The notes below the pieces were generated by a model. That model was not told where the DNA came from and searched no databases. It worked only from the letters and a program-made list of their open reading frames with translations. Position numbers and translations under genes: made by a program. A stretch of DNA of 64,000 nt from Enterobacteriaceae bacterium 4M9 (lineage in GTDB: Bacteria; Pseudomonadota; Gammaproteobacteria; Enterobacterales; Enterobacteriaceae): NCBI GenBank assembly GCA_010092695.1, contig JAADJJ010000001.1, positions 1,488,001 to 1,552,000 of the forward strand. Direction: 5' to 3'. Positions 16,736-24,865 of the stretch are shown here, piece by piece; position 1 is the first letter of the stretch; each line of letters opens with the position of its first letter.

Positions 16736-17440
16736 TCAGAGGTAGTTCAGGTAGCCAGTATCGATGAGGTTTATCGCTTTTTTGATACGGTAACGAATGT
16801 TGGCACGCAGCCAGCTATCCGATGACCACTCGCTTTCAACAAGCTGTTCTCCAAAGATTCTGGAGGCGATAGCCCGGTGAGAGAACCCTTCATTGATGCC
16901 ATCAATCGTATCCAGTAAATCCTGCTGCTGCCCTTCCCGGTTAGCTGTTTCAACTTTATCATTGAAGATGCTATTGATAATGTCGATGTTTCTGTTCCTG
17001 GTACTATTATTCAGGCTCAATGGCATATACAGGAATATCTTTGATTCATCTGTTAATTCACTGGCGTCACTGATAAAAAACTGGAAATAATCGTTGTGGT
17101 TAAATATTTTTATGCAGAGTGAACCATCTAAAAGAAATATTTTTTCATGCCTTACTTCAGAGTTTTTTACAATATTCTTCCATGCGAAGTCTCCATTTTT
17201 ACCCAGTATAATAGGCAATGATTTCTTGCTTAACTTTGGTGACCAGAAAACTTTTTCTGGTCTGGAGTGCTCAGGGTTGACATACTTTAATAACCCCCAG
17301 CGAATCTCCGCATCTAAATCGATGTGCTGTTGTCTTTCATTTTCTGTTATTTTTGACTCATTTATTTTCCACGCATTAATATAATTTTTGTTCCTTCTTA
17401 AACACTCCCAGGCAAAGTCAGTGTAAATTTCCTTTTTCAT
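16736..17440 (-). CDS. DUF2285 domain protein, probable DNA-binding regulator
   Basis: The product is 234 residues. The N terminus MKKEIYTDFAWECLRRNKNY resembles the short transcriptional-regulator domain (DUF6499) that precedes DUF2285. The C-terminal 70 residues (FSHRAIASRIFGEQLVESEW, then LRANIRYRIKKAINLIDTGY) match DUF2285, a helix-turn-helix-like domain known from regulators of integrative conjugative elements. ATG 17440 has a near-perfect AAGGAGG 6 bases upstream, so the open frame to 17473 is not used. It is AT-rich and divergent from the T6SS operon across 253 bases. I infer that it could control the T6SS; the sequence does not prove that. Confidence 0.7.
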   Translation of the reverse strand: MKKEIYTDFAWECLRRNKNYINAWKINESKITENERQQHIDLDAEIRWGLLKYVNPEHSRPEKVFWSPKLSKKSLPIILGKNGDFAWKNIVKNSEVRHEKIFLLDGSLCIKIFNHNDYFQFFISDASELTDESKIFLYMPLSLNNSTRNRNIDIINSIFNDKVETANREGQQQDLLDTIDGINEGFSHRAIASRIFGEQLVESEWSSDSWLRANIRYRIKKAINLIDTGYLNYL

Positions 17441-17693
17441 ACATGACCTCCTTAAAACATTGTGTGCTGACAACGACTATTTATTATTGAGAGCAATTGA
17501 ACTGCATAGGGTGAAAAAGCACCCGCTAAAAATTATCCCTGTTAAATGTTTCCACTCTTGATACTAATTTAATCAGTGGCGCTGACGAGGTGTGATTCTT
17601 ATTTATTTGAGGGCTAAATTAAAAGCCGGTGACTCTTATATTATTATCTCATGAAGATTATCACATACGTAACTTTCGTATCGGGTGTGGAAG

Positions 17694-18665
17694 ATGACAA
17701 CAAATATAGGAAATACTTATTTACACGACCTGTATGGTGTGGAATTTACCCCTTTATATGGGGAGATTGAAGCAACATTAGCTCAAATGGATGGGGACAG
17801 AGACCCCTTGTCAGGTCCAGATGATGCGGTGCAGGTTAACTGGAATCAGGTAGCCATGCAGGCCGAGAAACTGCTGGAGCAATGCTATGATCTACGAGTG
17901 GCATTGTGGCTTATGCGTGCGCAACTCCATCAGGAAGGGATAACCGCCTTGTGGTCCACGTTAGCTCAATTAAGTCATCGATTAAGCGATACGCCAGAGG
18001 TTACTTATCCCCGCTCTCTGGAGGGTGAGGATTATAGTGACCATGCTGCGGCGCTGGGATGGTTATCAACATCTCAGTGCATTGCCGAATTAAAATTATC
18101 CAGATTAACTAAAGAGCATAATTATCATTTACAAGACCTTTATAATACTGAGACTGCTTTTTCAGATGAACGTTCATTTGCGTCATTAACAGCGATGTTA
18201 CTGGTGGTAAATTCGTATTACCAACAACATGGATTACCAGACCTTAAAGAACAGCTTACTGACGCCTGTCGTTCATTAGAGCGAATCGAAAAACATGCTA
18301 ATCAATATAGCTCAGGCTACCAGCTTGAGTGCCAGATGCTTCACACTTTTATCAGTAAATGTATTTCACAGATAGATATGCTTTGCCCCATGACCGAAGG
18401 CGAACAGGAAGGCATTAGGAATAATGCTGAAAATAATTCGATTTTTATTACGGGTAACGATGATGTAAATATCCGTTCCCGGCAGGAGGTAATATTAATG
18501 CTGGATCGTATTCTCGACTATTTTCAGCGCCATGAACCCAGCCATCCGGTACCTATATTTATTCGTCGTTGTAAGCAAATGATAGGGATGGATTTCGTCT
18601 CCATTGTTGAAGAACTGCTGCCTGAGTCAATGAACACGCTGCAACAGTATACAGGAAAAGAATAA
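17694..18665 (+). CDS. tssA: T6SS protein TssA (ImpA_N family)
   Basis: TssA proteins cap or nucleate the T6SS sheath and baseplate. This one is 323 residues, at the short end of the family. The N-terminal ImpA_N region is seen in YGEIEATLAQMDGDRDPLSG followed by VNWNQVAMQAEKLLEQCYDL, the usual layout in which the domain measures sub-group sizes. The C-terminal part (VNIRSRQEVILMLDRILDYF, HPVPIFIRRCKQMIGMDF) matches the conserved VasJ/TssA2-type C terminus. A GTG is open at 17685 but ATG 17694 (MTTNIGNTYL) is more likely, though GGAAG is close to it. First gene of the operon, 24 bases before tssB; more AT-rich than the following genes. Confidence 0.8.
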   Translation: MTTNIGNTYLHDLYGVEFTPLYGEIEATLAQMDGDRDPLSGPDDAVQVNWNQVAMQAEKLLEQCYDLRVALWLMRAQLHQEGITALWSTLAQLSHRLSDTPEVTYPRSLEGEDYSDHAAALGWLSTSQCIAELKLSRLTKEHNYHLQDLYNTETAFSDERSFASLTAMLLVVNSYYQQHGLPDLKEQLTDACRSLERIEKHANQYSSGYQLECQMLHTFISKCISQIDMLCPMTEGEQEGIRNNAENNSIFITGNDDVNIRSRQEVILMLDRILDYFQRHEPSHPVPIFIRRCKQMIGMDFVSIVEELLPESMNTLQQYTGKE

Positions 18666-18689
18666 TACGGCCTGCAAGAGGATAGTGAG

Positions 18690-19250
18690 ATGGCTAAAGA
18701 CGCAAGCTCTCAGAAGTTTATTGGCAGAAATAACGCACCGCGTGTGCAAATTGAATATGACGTTGAAATTTACGGTTCGCAAAAGAAAGTCGAACTGCCC
18801 TTTGTCACGGGGGTGATGACCGATCTCTCCGGGCATCGTAGTAAACCGTTGCCTGCCGTCGAAGAGCGTAAATTTCTGACCTTCGATCAGGACAACTTTG
18901 ATGCACGTATGCGGGCGATTAAGCCACGGCTGCAATTTCACGTCGACAACACGTTGAGCGAAGAGGACGAGTTGCTGGATGTGGAGCTTGAATTTGAGTC
19001 GATGGATGACTTCTCTCCGGGCGCTATCGCACAGCGTATTCCGCAAATGCAAAGGCTGCTTGAAGCGCGTGCCCACCTTGCTGAACTCATTACCTATATG
19101 GACGGTAAGTCGAGTGCAGAAGATGTCGTAAAACGCTTACTCGAACAGCCCGATTTTTTGCAGCGGTTGGCGCAGGACGCACCGGGGACCGTGTCAGACG
19201 CAAGCAGGGACGCAGAGAACGATGCACTGACATCAGAGGGGGACGAATAA
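18690..19250 (+). CDS. tssB: T6SS contractile sheath small subunit TssB (VipA)
   Basis: TssB pairs with TssC to form the contractile sheath around the Hcp tube. It is 186 residues. Characteristic segments are SQKFIGRNNAPRVQIEYDVE, ELPFVTGVMTDLSGH (the region that inserts a strand into TssC) and DVELEFESMDDFSPGAIAQR. The start follows AAGAGGATAGTGAG. The C-terminal tail is acidic (SDASRDAENDALTSEGDE). It abuts tssC, whose GTG directly follows the stop. Confidence 0.95.
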   Translation: MAKDASSQKFIGRNNAPRVQIEYDVEIYGSQKKVELPFVTGVMTDLSGHRSKPLPAVEERKFLTFDQDNFDARMRAIKPRLQFHVDNTLSEEDELLDVELEFESMDDFSPGAIAQRIPQMQRLLEARAHLAELITYMDGKSSAEDVVKRLLEQPDFLQRLAQDAPGTVSDASRDAENDALTSEGDE

Positions 19251-20771
19251 GTGGAGAATTTGCCTTACGCTCAGACCAACAGTCAGCAGGATGTTGACCT
19301 CGTTTTTGCTGATAACAATCTCGATGAGCTTGACGCTTTGCTCAAGCGCTCGTTTCGACCACGTACTGACGAAGCCTCTGTTGCCGTAAGACGAGCCATT
19401 GGCACGCTTGCGTCCTGGGCTAATAAAGGGAAGGTGAAGGTCAGTCGTGATGTGGTGATGACCATTGAGTCGCTGGTCGCGGAAATTGACGACAAACTTT
19501 CCGGGCAAATGAATCATATTTTGCATCACAAAGAGTTTCAGAAGCTGGAGTCGGCCTGGCGTGGGCTGAGTTATCTGGTGGATAACACCGAAGTGAATGA
19601 AACGCTCAAGATTCGGGTGTTGAACATCCGCCAGGATGAGCTGGCCGCAACGCTGCGTCGCTATCGCGGGTCAGCCTGGGATCAAAGCCCTGTTTTTAAG
19701 CAGATTTATGAACAGGAGTATGGTCAGTTTGGCGGTGAGCCGTTTGGCTGCATGATTGGCGATTTTGAGTTCGATCACGGCCCGCAAAGCGTTGGACTGT
19801 TGACTGAACTGGCCAAGATCTCAGCGGCAGCGCATTGCCCGTTCATTGCCTCTGCTTCGCCTGCCATCATGCAAATGAACAACTGGAAAGAACTGGGCAA
19901 CCCGCGTGATATCGGCAAAATTTTCAGCACGCCGGAGTATGCGCCCTGGAGGCGGCTGCGGGAAAGCAGTGACTCTCGCTATCTGGTATTGACGTTGCCC
20001 CGTTTTCTGGCTCGTCTGCCGTACGGTGCCAAAACCAATCCTATTGATGATTTCGCCTTTGAAGAGGTAGTGAATCCGTATTCGATAGAGGATTTCTCAT
20101 GGGCCAACTCGGCGTATGCCATGGGCGTCAACATCAATCGAGCCTTTAACGAATTTGGCTGGTGCTCGCGCATCCGCGGTATTGAATCTGGTGGTTCGGT
20201 GGAAGAACTGCCGTCTTACGCGTTTCCGTCGGATGAAGGGGGCTACGAGTTAACGTGCCCGACCGAACTGGCCATTTCAGACCGCCGTGAAAATGAGCTA
20301 TCAAACGCCGGTTTCCTGCCGCTGGTGTATCGAAAACATTCTGATTTTGCGGCGTTTATTGGCTCGTGCACGCTGCATGCCCCGGCAAATTATGAAGATC
20401 CCGACGCGACGGCGAATGCCAAGTTGTCGGCCCGTCTGCCGTACATCTTCGCGACCTGCCGCTTTGCGCATTATCTCAAGTGTATCGTGCGCGACAAAAT
20501 TGGTTCATTTCGCTCACGTGACGATATGCAAGTCTGGCTTAACGACTGGCTGATGAACTATGTGGATGGCGATCCCACCATTTCAACAGAGGCCACTAAG
20601 GCCAGGCGGCCTTTAGCCGCAGCAGAAGTTCGGGTTGAGGATGTTGAGGACGATCCCGGCTTCTATCGCGCGCATTTCTATTTGCGTCCGCATTACCAGC
20701 TCGAAGGCATGACGGTATCGCTGCGGCTGGTCTCCCGACTTCCCTCAAGTAAGGAAGGTAGCGAGAAGTAA
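19251..20771 (+). CDS. tssC: T6SS contractile sheath large subunit TssC (VipB)
   Basis: TssC is the main sheath protein and the substrate of the ClpV unfoldase. The product is 506 residues from a GTG directly after the tssB stop, with GAGGGGG 7 bases upstream. Conserved segments include HHKEFQKLESAWRGLSYLVD, GCMIGDFEFDHG, LAKISAAAHCPFIASASP and NTEVNETLKIRVLN. The C-terminal region DDPGFYRAHFYLRPHYQLEG ends in the usual short tail. A 186-base gap with an inverted repeat separates it from hcp. Confidence 0.96.
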   Translation: MENLPYAQTNSQQDVDLVFADNNLDELDALLKRSFRPRTDEASVAVRRAIGTLASWANKGKVKVSRDVVMTIESLVAEIDDKLSGQMNHILHHKEFQKLESAWRGLSYLVDNTEVNETLKIRVLNIRQDELAATLRRYRGSAWDQSPVFKQIYEQEYGQFGGEPFGCMIGDFEFDHGPQSVGLLTELAKISAAAHCPFIASASPAIMQMNNWKELGNPRDIGKIFSTPEYAPWRRLRESSDSRYLVLTLPRFLARLPYGAKTNPIDDFAFEEVVNPYSIEDFSWANSAYAMGVNINRAFNEFGWCSRIRGIESGGSVEELPSYAFPSDEGGYELTCPTELAISDRRENELSNAGFLPLVYRKHSDFAAFIGSCTLHAPANYEDPDATANAKLSARLPYIFATCRFAHYLKCIVRDKIGSFRSRDDMQVWLNDWLMNYVDGDPTISTEATKARRPLAAAEVRVEDVEDDPGFYRAHFYLRPHYQLEGMTVSLRLVSRLPSSKEGSEK

Positions 20772-20799
20772 GCCTTGCACTCAGGGCAGTCGTGTTGTC

Positions 20800-20851
20800 A
20801 CCGGGTGGATGCGCTCCTGCGGTTTCGTTAAGAAATAAGCGTCCACCCGGT
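20800..20851 (+). repeat. Long hairpin in the tssC-hcp gap
   Basis: ACCGGGTGGATGC (20800-20812) pairs with GCGTCCACCCGGT (20839-20851), with one G-U pair and a 26-base loop. No U tract follows. In RNA it would be a strong 13-bp stem about 107 bases ahead of hcp. It may protect or process the hcp message, which must be made in excess over sheath genes; that is inference. Confidence 0.75.
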
Positions 20852-20957
20852 TATACCGGGGCGGTGTTGCTGCAAAGGTAATGCGATGCAAGCCCGCTGT
20901 TCTGAGTTGGCAAGGTGAAAAACACTTATCAATGACATGAATACAAGGAGTACACGA

Positions 20958-21476
20958 ATGGCAGCTTTAGTGGATTATTTTCTCAAAATTGATGGAGTTG
21001 AAGGTGAGTCTCCCGATCAGACATACGGCGGATGGATCCAACTTCAGGCCTGGCAATGGTCAGAGGAAAATGCGGGTCGCTGGGGGTTTGGCAGCGGAGG
21101 CGGTTCCGGCAAAGTGGAAATGAAAGACTTTGAGTTCCGTATGGTCAGTAACAAGGCCTCGCCCAAGCTATTTTTGATGTGTGCCACCGGTGAGCACATT
21201 GCGCAGGCCAAACTGGTCTGTCGCAAATCGGGTAGCGGCCAGCAGGACTTCCTGACCGTCACGTTTGGTAACTGTCTTGTCTCGTCATTCAAAACCGTTG
21301 GCAACCTTCCGTTGCCGTCCACAACCTCTCAGGAAGGGGAAACGGTTCTGCCTACCGACGTTATCAGCCTGAACTTTGCGCGTATTGAACTTGAATACAA
21401 AGAGCAGAAGAACGACGGCACCATGGGCGCAGTTATCAAATCAGGCTACGACCTGAAGCTGAACTCACGCATCTGA
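20958..21476 (+). CDS. hcp: T6SS tube protein Hcp (TssD)
   Basis: Hcp hexamers stack into the inner tube that is shot into target cells. The product is 172 residues, MAALVDYFLKIDGVEGESPD, with the family's QLQAWQWSEENAGRWGFGSG, VEMKDFEFRMVSNKASPKLF and C-terminal FARIELEYKEQKNDGTMGAV. The ATG at 20958 follows AAGGAGTACACGA; an in-frame ATG at 20937 is less well placed. The flanking hairpins suggest that hcp transcript level is set apart from the rest of the operon. No C-terminal toxin extension is present. Confidence 0.97.
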   Translation: MAALVDYFLKIDGVEGESPDQTYGGWIQLQAWQWSEENAGRWGFGSGGGSGKVEMKDFEFRMVSNKASPKLFLMCATGEHIAQAKLVCRKSGSGQQDFLTVTFGNCLVSSFKTVGNLPLPSTTSQEGETVLPTDVISLNFARIELEYKEQKNDGTMGAVIKSGYDLKLNSRI

Positions 21477-21492
21477 TAGGGAGTGGCACATT

Positions 21493-21516
21493 CTGCTCCA
21501 CGCTTGCGTGGAGCAG
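21493..21516 (+). repeat. Perfect hairpin between hcp and tssE
   Basis: CTGCTCCACGC and GCGTGGAGCAG with a TT loop form an 11-bp stem 16 bases past the hcp stop. Only TTTCC follows, so it is either a leaky terminator or a 3'-end stabiliser for hcp mRNA. Confidence 0.8.
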
Positions 21517-21537
21517 TTTCCTGCCTGGAGATTCAGG

Positions 21538-21981
21538 ATGAAAACCTCAGATCCGGTGCTGTTTGACAAACTGACCCTGCGCCACGAACACGCAAGCCTC
21601 CCGCACTGGCGAGAAATTTTGCTACGTGACATTGAATGTTTGCTCAACGATTCGGCACACAGCGCCGCGCTAAAACTACAGCGCTACGATCACTGTGAAA
21701 CCTCGGTGGTGAATTATGGACTGCCATCACTGAGCCAGCAGGTACCGGTCAATACCGATTTAATGGCACTGGCGCGCCAGATCCAGCGCATTATCGCCAC
21801 CTTTGAGCCGCGCCTGGATTCGCGTTCCATCAAGGTTGTGCCGCTAATCGATAAGGACCAGACCTGGGTATTGGCCATTCTTTTTGATATCCACGCACGA
21901 TGCAGTCTGCCTGGTGAAGCGACATTCGTGAACCTGCGTATTGCGTTGGATTATTCGTACGGAACTGTGCGGGTGCTTTAA
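21538..21981 (+). CDS. tssE: T6SS baseplate protein TssE (gp25-like)
   Basis: TssE is the baseplate wedge protein related to T4 gp25. It is 147 residues from ATG 21538 (MKTSDPVLFDKLTLRHEHAS), preceded by GGAG at 7 bases. The gp25 core LNDSAHSAALKLQRYDHCET then VVNYGLPSLS, with IIATFEPRLDSRSIKVVPL (the conserved EPRL motif), is clear. Next gene tssF follows after 44 bases. Confidence 0.92.
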   Translation: MKTSDPVLFDKLTLRHEHASLPHWREILLRDIECLLNDSAHSAALKLQRYDHCETSVVNYGLPSLSQQVPVNTDLMALARQIQRIIATFEPRLDSRSIKVVPLIDKDQTWVLAILFDIHARCSLPGEATFVNLRIALDYSYGTVRVL

Positions 21982-22025
21982 CCGGCACTCCATCAAGCGT
22001 CACGATAAGGACAAGGACGGTTGGC

Positions 22026-23864
22026 ATGCTCAACGACAATTTTCTTGCGCTCTATAACGAAGAGTTGCGCTATTTGCGGGAGGATGGGCAGCAGTTTGCA
22101 GCAGCGCATCCGCAGGTTGCTCGCCATTTGGGGATGATGGCCGACGGTGTCCTGGATCCGTTTGTTGAGCGTTTGCTTGAAGGAACGGCCTTTCTTAGCG
22201 CTCGCGTGCAGTCGCGCCTCAACCATGAGCAGCCGGAGTTTGCCTTGCAAATGTTGGGCAGAGTCGCCCCATTCTGGTACACGCCACTGCCTTCTATTGC
22301 GACTATCGCCATGACGCCCGATCTCACCTCACCACAGTGGCACGCTAACGTGACACTGCCGCGCGCAAGCAAGGTGAGGCTCCACGATCCTTCTTTGCAA
22401 AACAGACATGCTACGTTTACCACCGGGCGCAGTCTGAACATTCAGCCGCTGCTCATTGAGCAGGCAGAGTGTGCAAGCGCTCCCCCTGTGCATCTGCCTC
22501 AGCGTGCAGCAACCTGTTTACAGGAAGGACAGGCGCACATTTCCCTGCGTCTGAGCACGCAGGGCGTGGCTACACTGGCTGAACTTGATTTTGCGCCACT
22601 GCACCTGACCCTCGCAGGTGACATGGTACAGGCCAATCAATTACTGACAACGCTGTTAAGCGACACGTTGCGCATTGTGTTATGGGCTGAGAACGACGAC
22701 GGGCAACCTGTTGTCATGACGCTTCCCGCCCAGGCGTTACGTCAGGGAGGGCTCAGCGCGCAGGAGGCACTGTTGCCCTGTGCGACGGGTGAACTGCCAG
22801 GGATGCGATTGCTGCGGGAATACTTTGCTGCGTCGTCACGTTTTTTCAGCCTGGAGCTGGATGGCATTAATGCCTTCCTGCAACAGGCCAGTCGGGCGCA
22901 TACCTTTGAACTGATATTTGTCCTGCATAACCGGCCCTTACACCTGCTGGGGCAAGTGAGTGAGCACGACTTTCGGCTGTTTGCCACGCCTGTTATTAAC
23001 CTGAGCAGGCGGCGCTGTAGCCCGGTGCTTGTCAGCGGAGAGCACACAGAATATCCCGTCATTGTTGACCGGCTGAACCCGCGAGCCTGGGAAATCCATC
23101 ATTTATTACGCGTTAACGGACTGCTGACCCAGGGCGGTGAAGTGGCGTTTTCGCCGCTCAGCGGGCACGCCCATTTTGACGACACACAACACTGGGCGGG
23201 TTACAGCCTGCGCCGGCGACGTGAGTTTGCGGATAAATACGATGGCGGGGACGCGGCATTGCCTCATGACAACCTGTTTATTGCTTTGTCGCCAGGCAGC
23301 CAGGGCATGGATATCGACAGGGTTAAGGCACTCTCTATTGAGGCAATGGTCTGCGATCGCTTCCTTATTCCCAGCCAGCTTCAGCAGCCGCGGTTTCATC
23401 TGGAGCTGGCGCTACCGGTACGCCAGATTGAGACGCTGCGTCATCCGTCACGTCCGCAGGGCGTGCCCGATATGGCTCAGTCATGGAAGTTACTCCAGCT
23501 GTTAGCCAGTAATCCGCTACGTTATGCCCGCCCGGAGGTGGCAGATTGCTCCTCGCTGATTCGTGACTGGCTGTCGCTATTTTGCCTGTCGCAGGAAGCG
23601 AGTCACTACAAACGGGTAAGCAGTTTAACGCATGCCTGCATCGAGCATAAATTTGAGCGCAGTCGAGAGCCGGGGCCGATCGCCTGGATTCGTGGTGTAC
23701 AGGCGACAATTGATATCCGTCACAGCCACCACAGCGATAAGGGTGCTTTTTTATTTGCCCGCCTCCTTCACCATGCACTGGCGCAATACTGCGAACTTGG
23801 ACAAACGCTGCGTATGAACGTTTTGCTTGATGGCGAGCCGTTAGCGTCATGGGGGCCTGTGTAA
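22026..23864 (+). CDS. tssF: T6SS baseplate protein TssF (VasA)
   Basis: TssF forms the T6SS baseplate wedge with TssG, TssE and TssK. It is 612 residues, the usual length. The N terminus MLNDNFLALYNEELRYLRED and following HPQVARHLGMMADGVLDPFV are strongly conserved in the family. The C-terminal region has ASHYKRVSSLTHACIEHKFE and FLFARLLHHALAQYCELGQT. The ATG follows GGACGGTTGGC. One base separates its stop from tssG. Confidence 0.95.
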   Translation: MLNDNFLALYNEELRYLREDGQQFAAAHPQVARHLGMMADGVLDPFVERLLEGTAFLSARVQSRLNHEQPEFALQMLGRVAPFWYTPLPSIATIAMTPDLTSPQWHANVTLPRASKVRLHDPSLQNRHATFTTGRSLNIQPLLIEQAECASAPPVHLPQRAATCLQEGQAHISLRLSTQGVATLAELDFAPLHLTLAGDMVQANQLLTTLLSDTLRIVLWAENDDGQPVVMTLPAQALRQGGLSAQEALLPCATGELPGMRLLREYFAASSRFFSLELDGINAFLQQASRAHTFELIFVLHNRPLHLLGQVSEHDFRLFATPVINLSRRRCSPVLVSGEHTEYPVIVDRLNPRAWEIHHLLRVNGLLTQGGEVAFSPLSGHAHFDDTQHWAGYSLRRRREFADKYDGGDAALPHDNLFIALSPGSQGMDIDRVKALSIEAMVCDRFLIPSQLQQPRFHLELALPVRQIETLRHPSRPQGVPDMAQSWKLLQLLASNPLRYARPEVADCSSLIRDWLSLFCLSQEASHYKRVSSLTHACIEHKFERSREPGPIAWIRGVQATIDIRHSHHSDKGAFLFARLLHHALAQYCELGQTLRMNVLLDGEPLASWGPV

Positions 23865-23865
23865 T

Positions 23866-24852
23866 ATGTCCAGAATGTCGCAGCCATCGACGCCTGCGCG
23901 AATTGTCGGTCTTAGCGCTCGTCAGGACTTTTTTGAGCTCCTGCGGCGCATCGAGCGCGCTTCGCCGCAGGAGCCCCGCCTTGGAACCCCTGGCGATCGC
24001 AGTCATCGCCGTATCCGTATCTATCAACCTGCCGATCTGGCGTTTGCGCCGCGTGAAGTCGCAGATGTACGCCAGCCGCTCGGTGAACAGACGCCCCCGG
24101 CACCGATAACGATTTACTGTCGCCATTTTGGGCTATTTGCGCCCTATGGACCGCTACCGGTGTATGTGACCGAGCATGCCCGCAATGAGCTACTGGCGCA
24201 CCGTAGCCGGGCATTTCAGGATTTTGCTGCCATTCTCAGCCAGCGTATGGCCGTGTTGCACTACCGTGCCTGGTCGCAGTTACATGTGGCGGTCGGGCAT
24301 GACCGGGAAACCAGCAACGCGTTTATGACGCACGTTCGTGAACTGGCCGGGCTGGCGGGGCAGCAGCACATCAATGTTCATGTGCAGCGGGTTCGGGCCG
24401 CGTTTGCTGGCGCCTACTTGCCGGGCCGGGGTTCGCTTGCCCAGCTACAGGAGATTTTGGCGCATTACTTTTCTGTCCCTGTGAAGGTCGCAGCACATCA
24501 GGGAAGATGGATTGAAGATACGCATCATCGGCAAAACCAGCGCCTGGGGCAGCTTGGCGAAACGCGTCTTGGGCGGCGTTTCTTTGATGTACAACACAGC
24601 CTGACAGTGCATATCGGGCCGGTATCCGGTGATGACTATCTGTTGTTTGAACGTGGCAGTGAGCGCCTGAAAACGTTGGTGTGTTTATGTCACGACTTTG
24701 TGCGCCACCGGATGGTGCTTGATATCAACATCATTATCCAAACCTCACCAGAGATGGCCTGCGGTTTGCGGCGCGGAAGACTTGGACGCCACAGCTGGCT
24801 TAAGCCCGGTGCGGCGTTGAGCGTGCGTCCTCTTTACAGAACGGTAACCTGA
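23866..24852 (+). CDS. tssG: T6SS baseplate protein TssG (VasB)
   Basis: TssG is the partner of TssF in the baseplate wedge. It is 328 residues. Family signatures are FFELLRRIERASPQEPRLGT, RIRIYQPADLAFAPREV and the FGLFAPYGPLPVYVTEHARN segment at about residue 87. Translation is probably coupled to tssF (one-base gap). A second in-frame ATG lies at residue 4. It is followed by tssH after 13 bases. Confidence 0.94.
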   Translation: MSRMSQPSTPARIVGLSARQDFFELLRRIERASPQEPRLGTPGDRSHRRIRIYQPADLAFAPREVADVRQPLGEQTPPAPITIYCRHFGLFAPYGPLPVYVTEHARNELLAHRSRAFQDFAAILSQRMAVLHYRAWSQLHVAVGHDRETSNAFMTHVRELAGLAGQQHINVHVQRVRAAFAGAYLPGRGSLAQLQEILAHYFSVPVKVAAHQGRWIEDTHHRQNQRLGQLGETRLGRRFFDVQHSLTVHIGPVSGDDYLLFERGSERLKTLVCLCHDFVRHRMVLDINIIIQTSPEMACGLRRGRLGRHSWLKPGAALSVRPLYRTVT

Positions 24853-24865
24853 TCACAGGAGAGAA

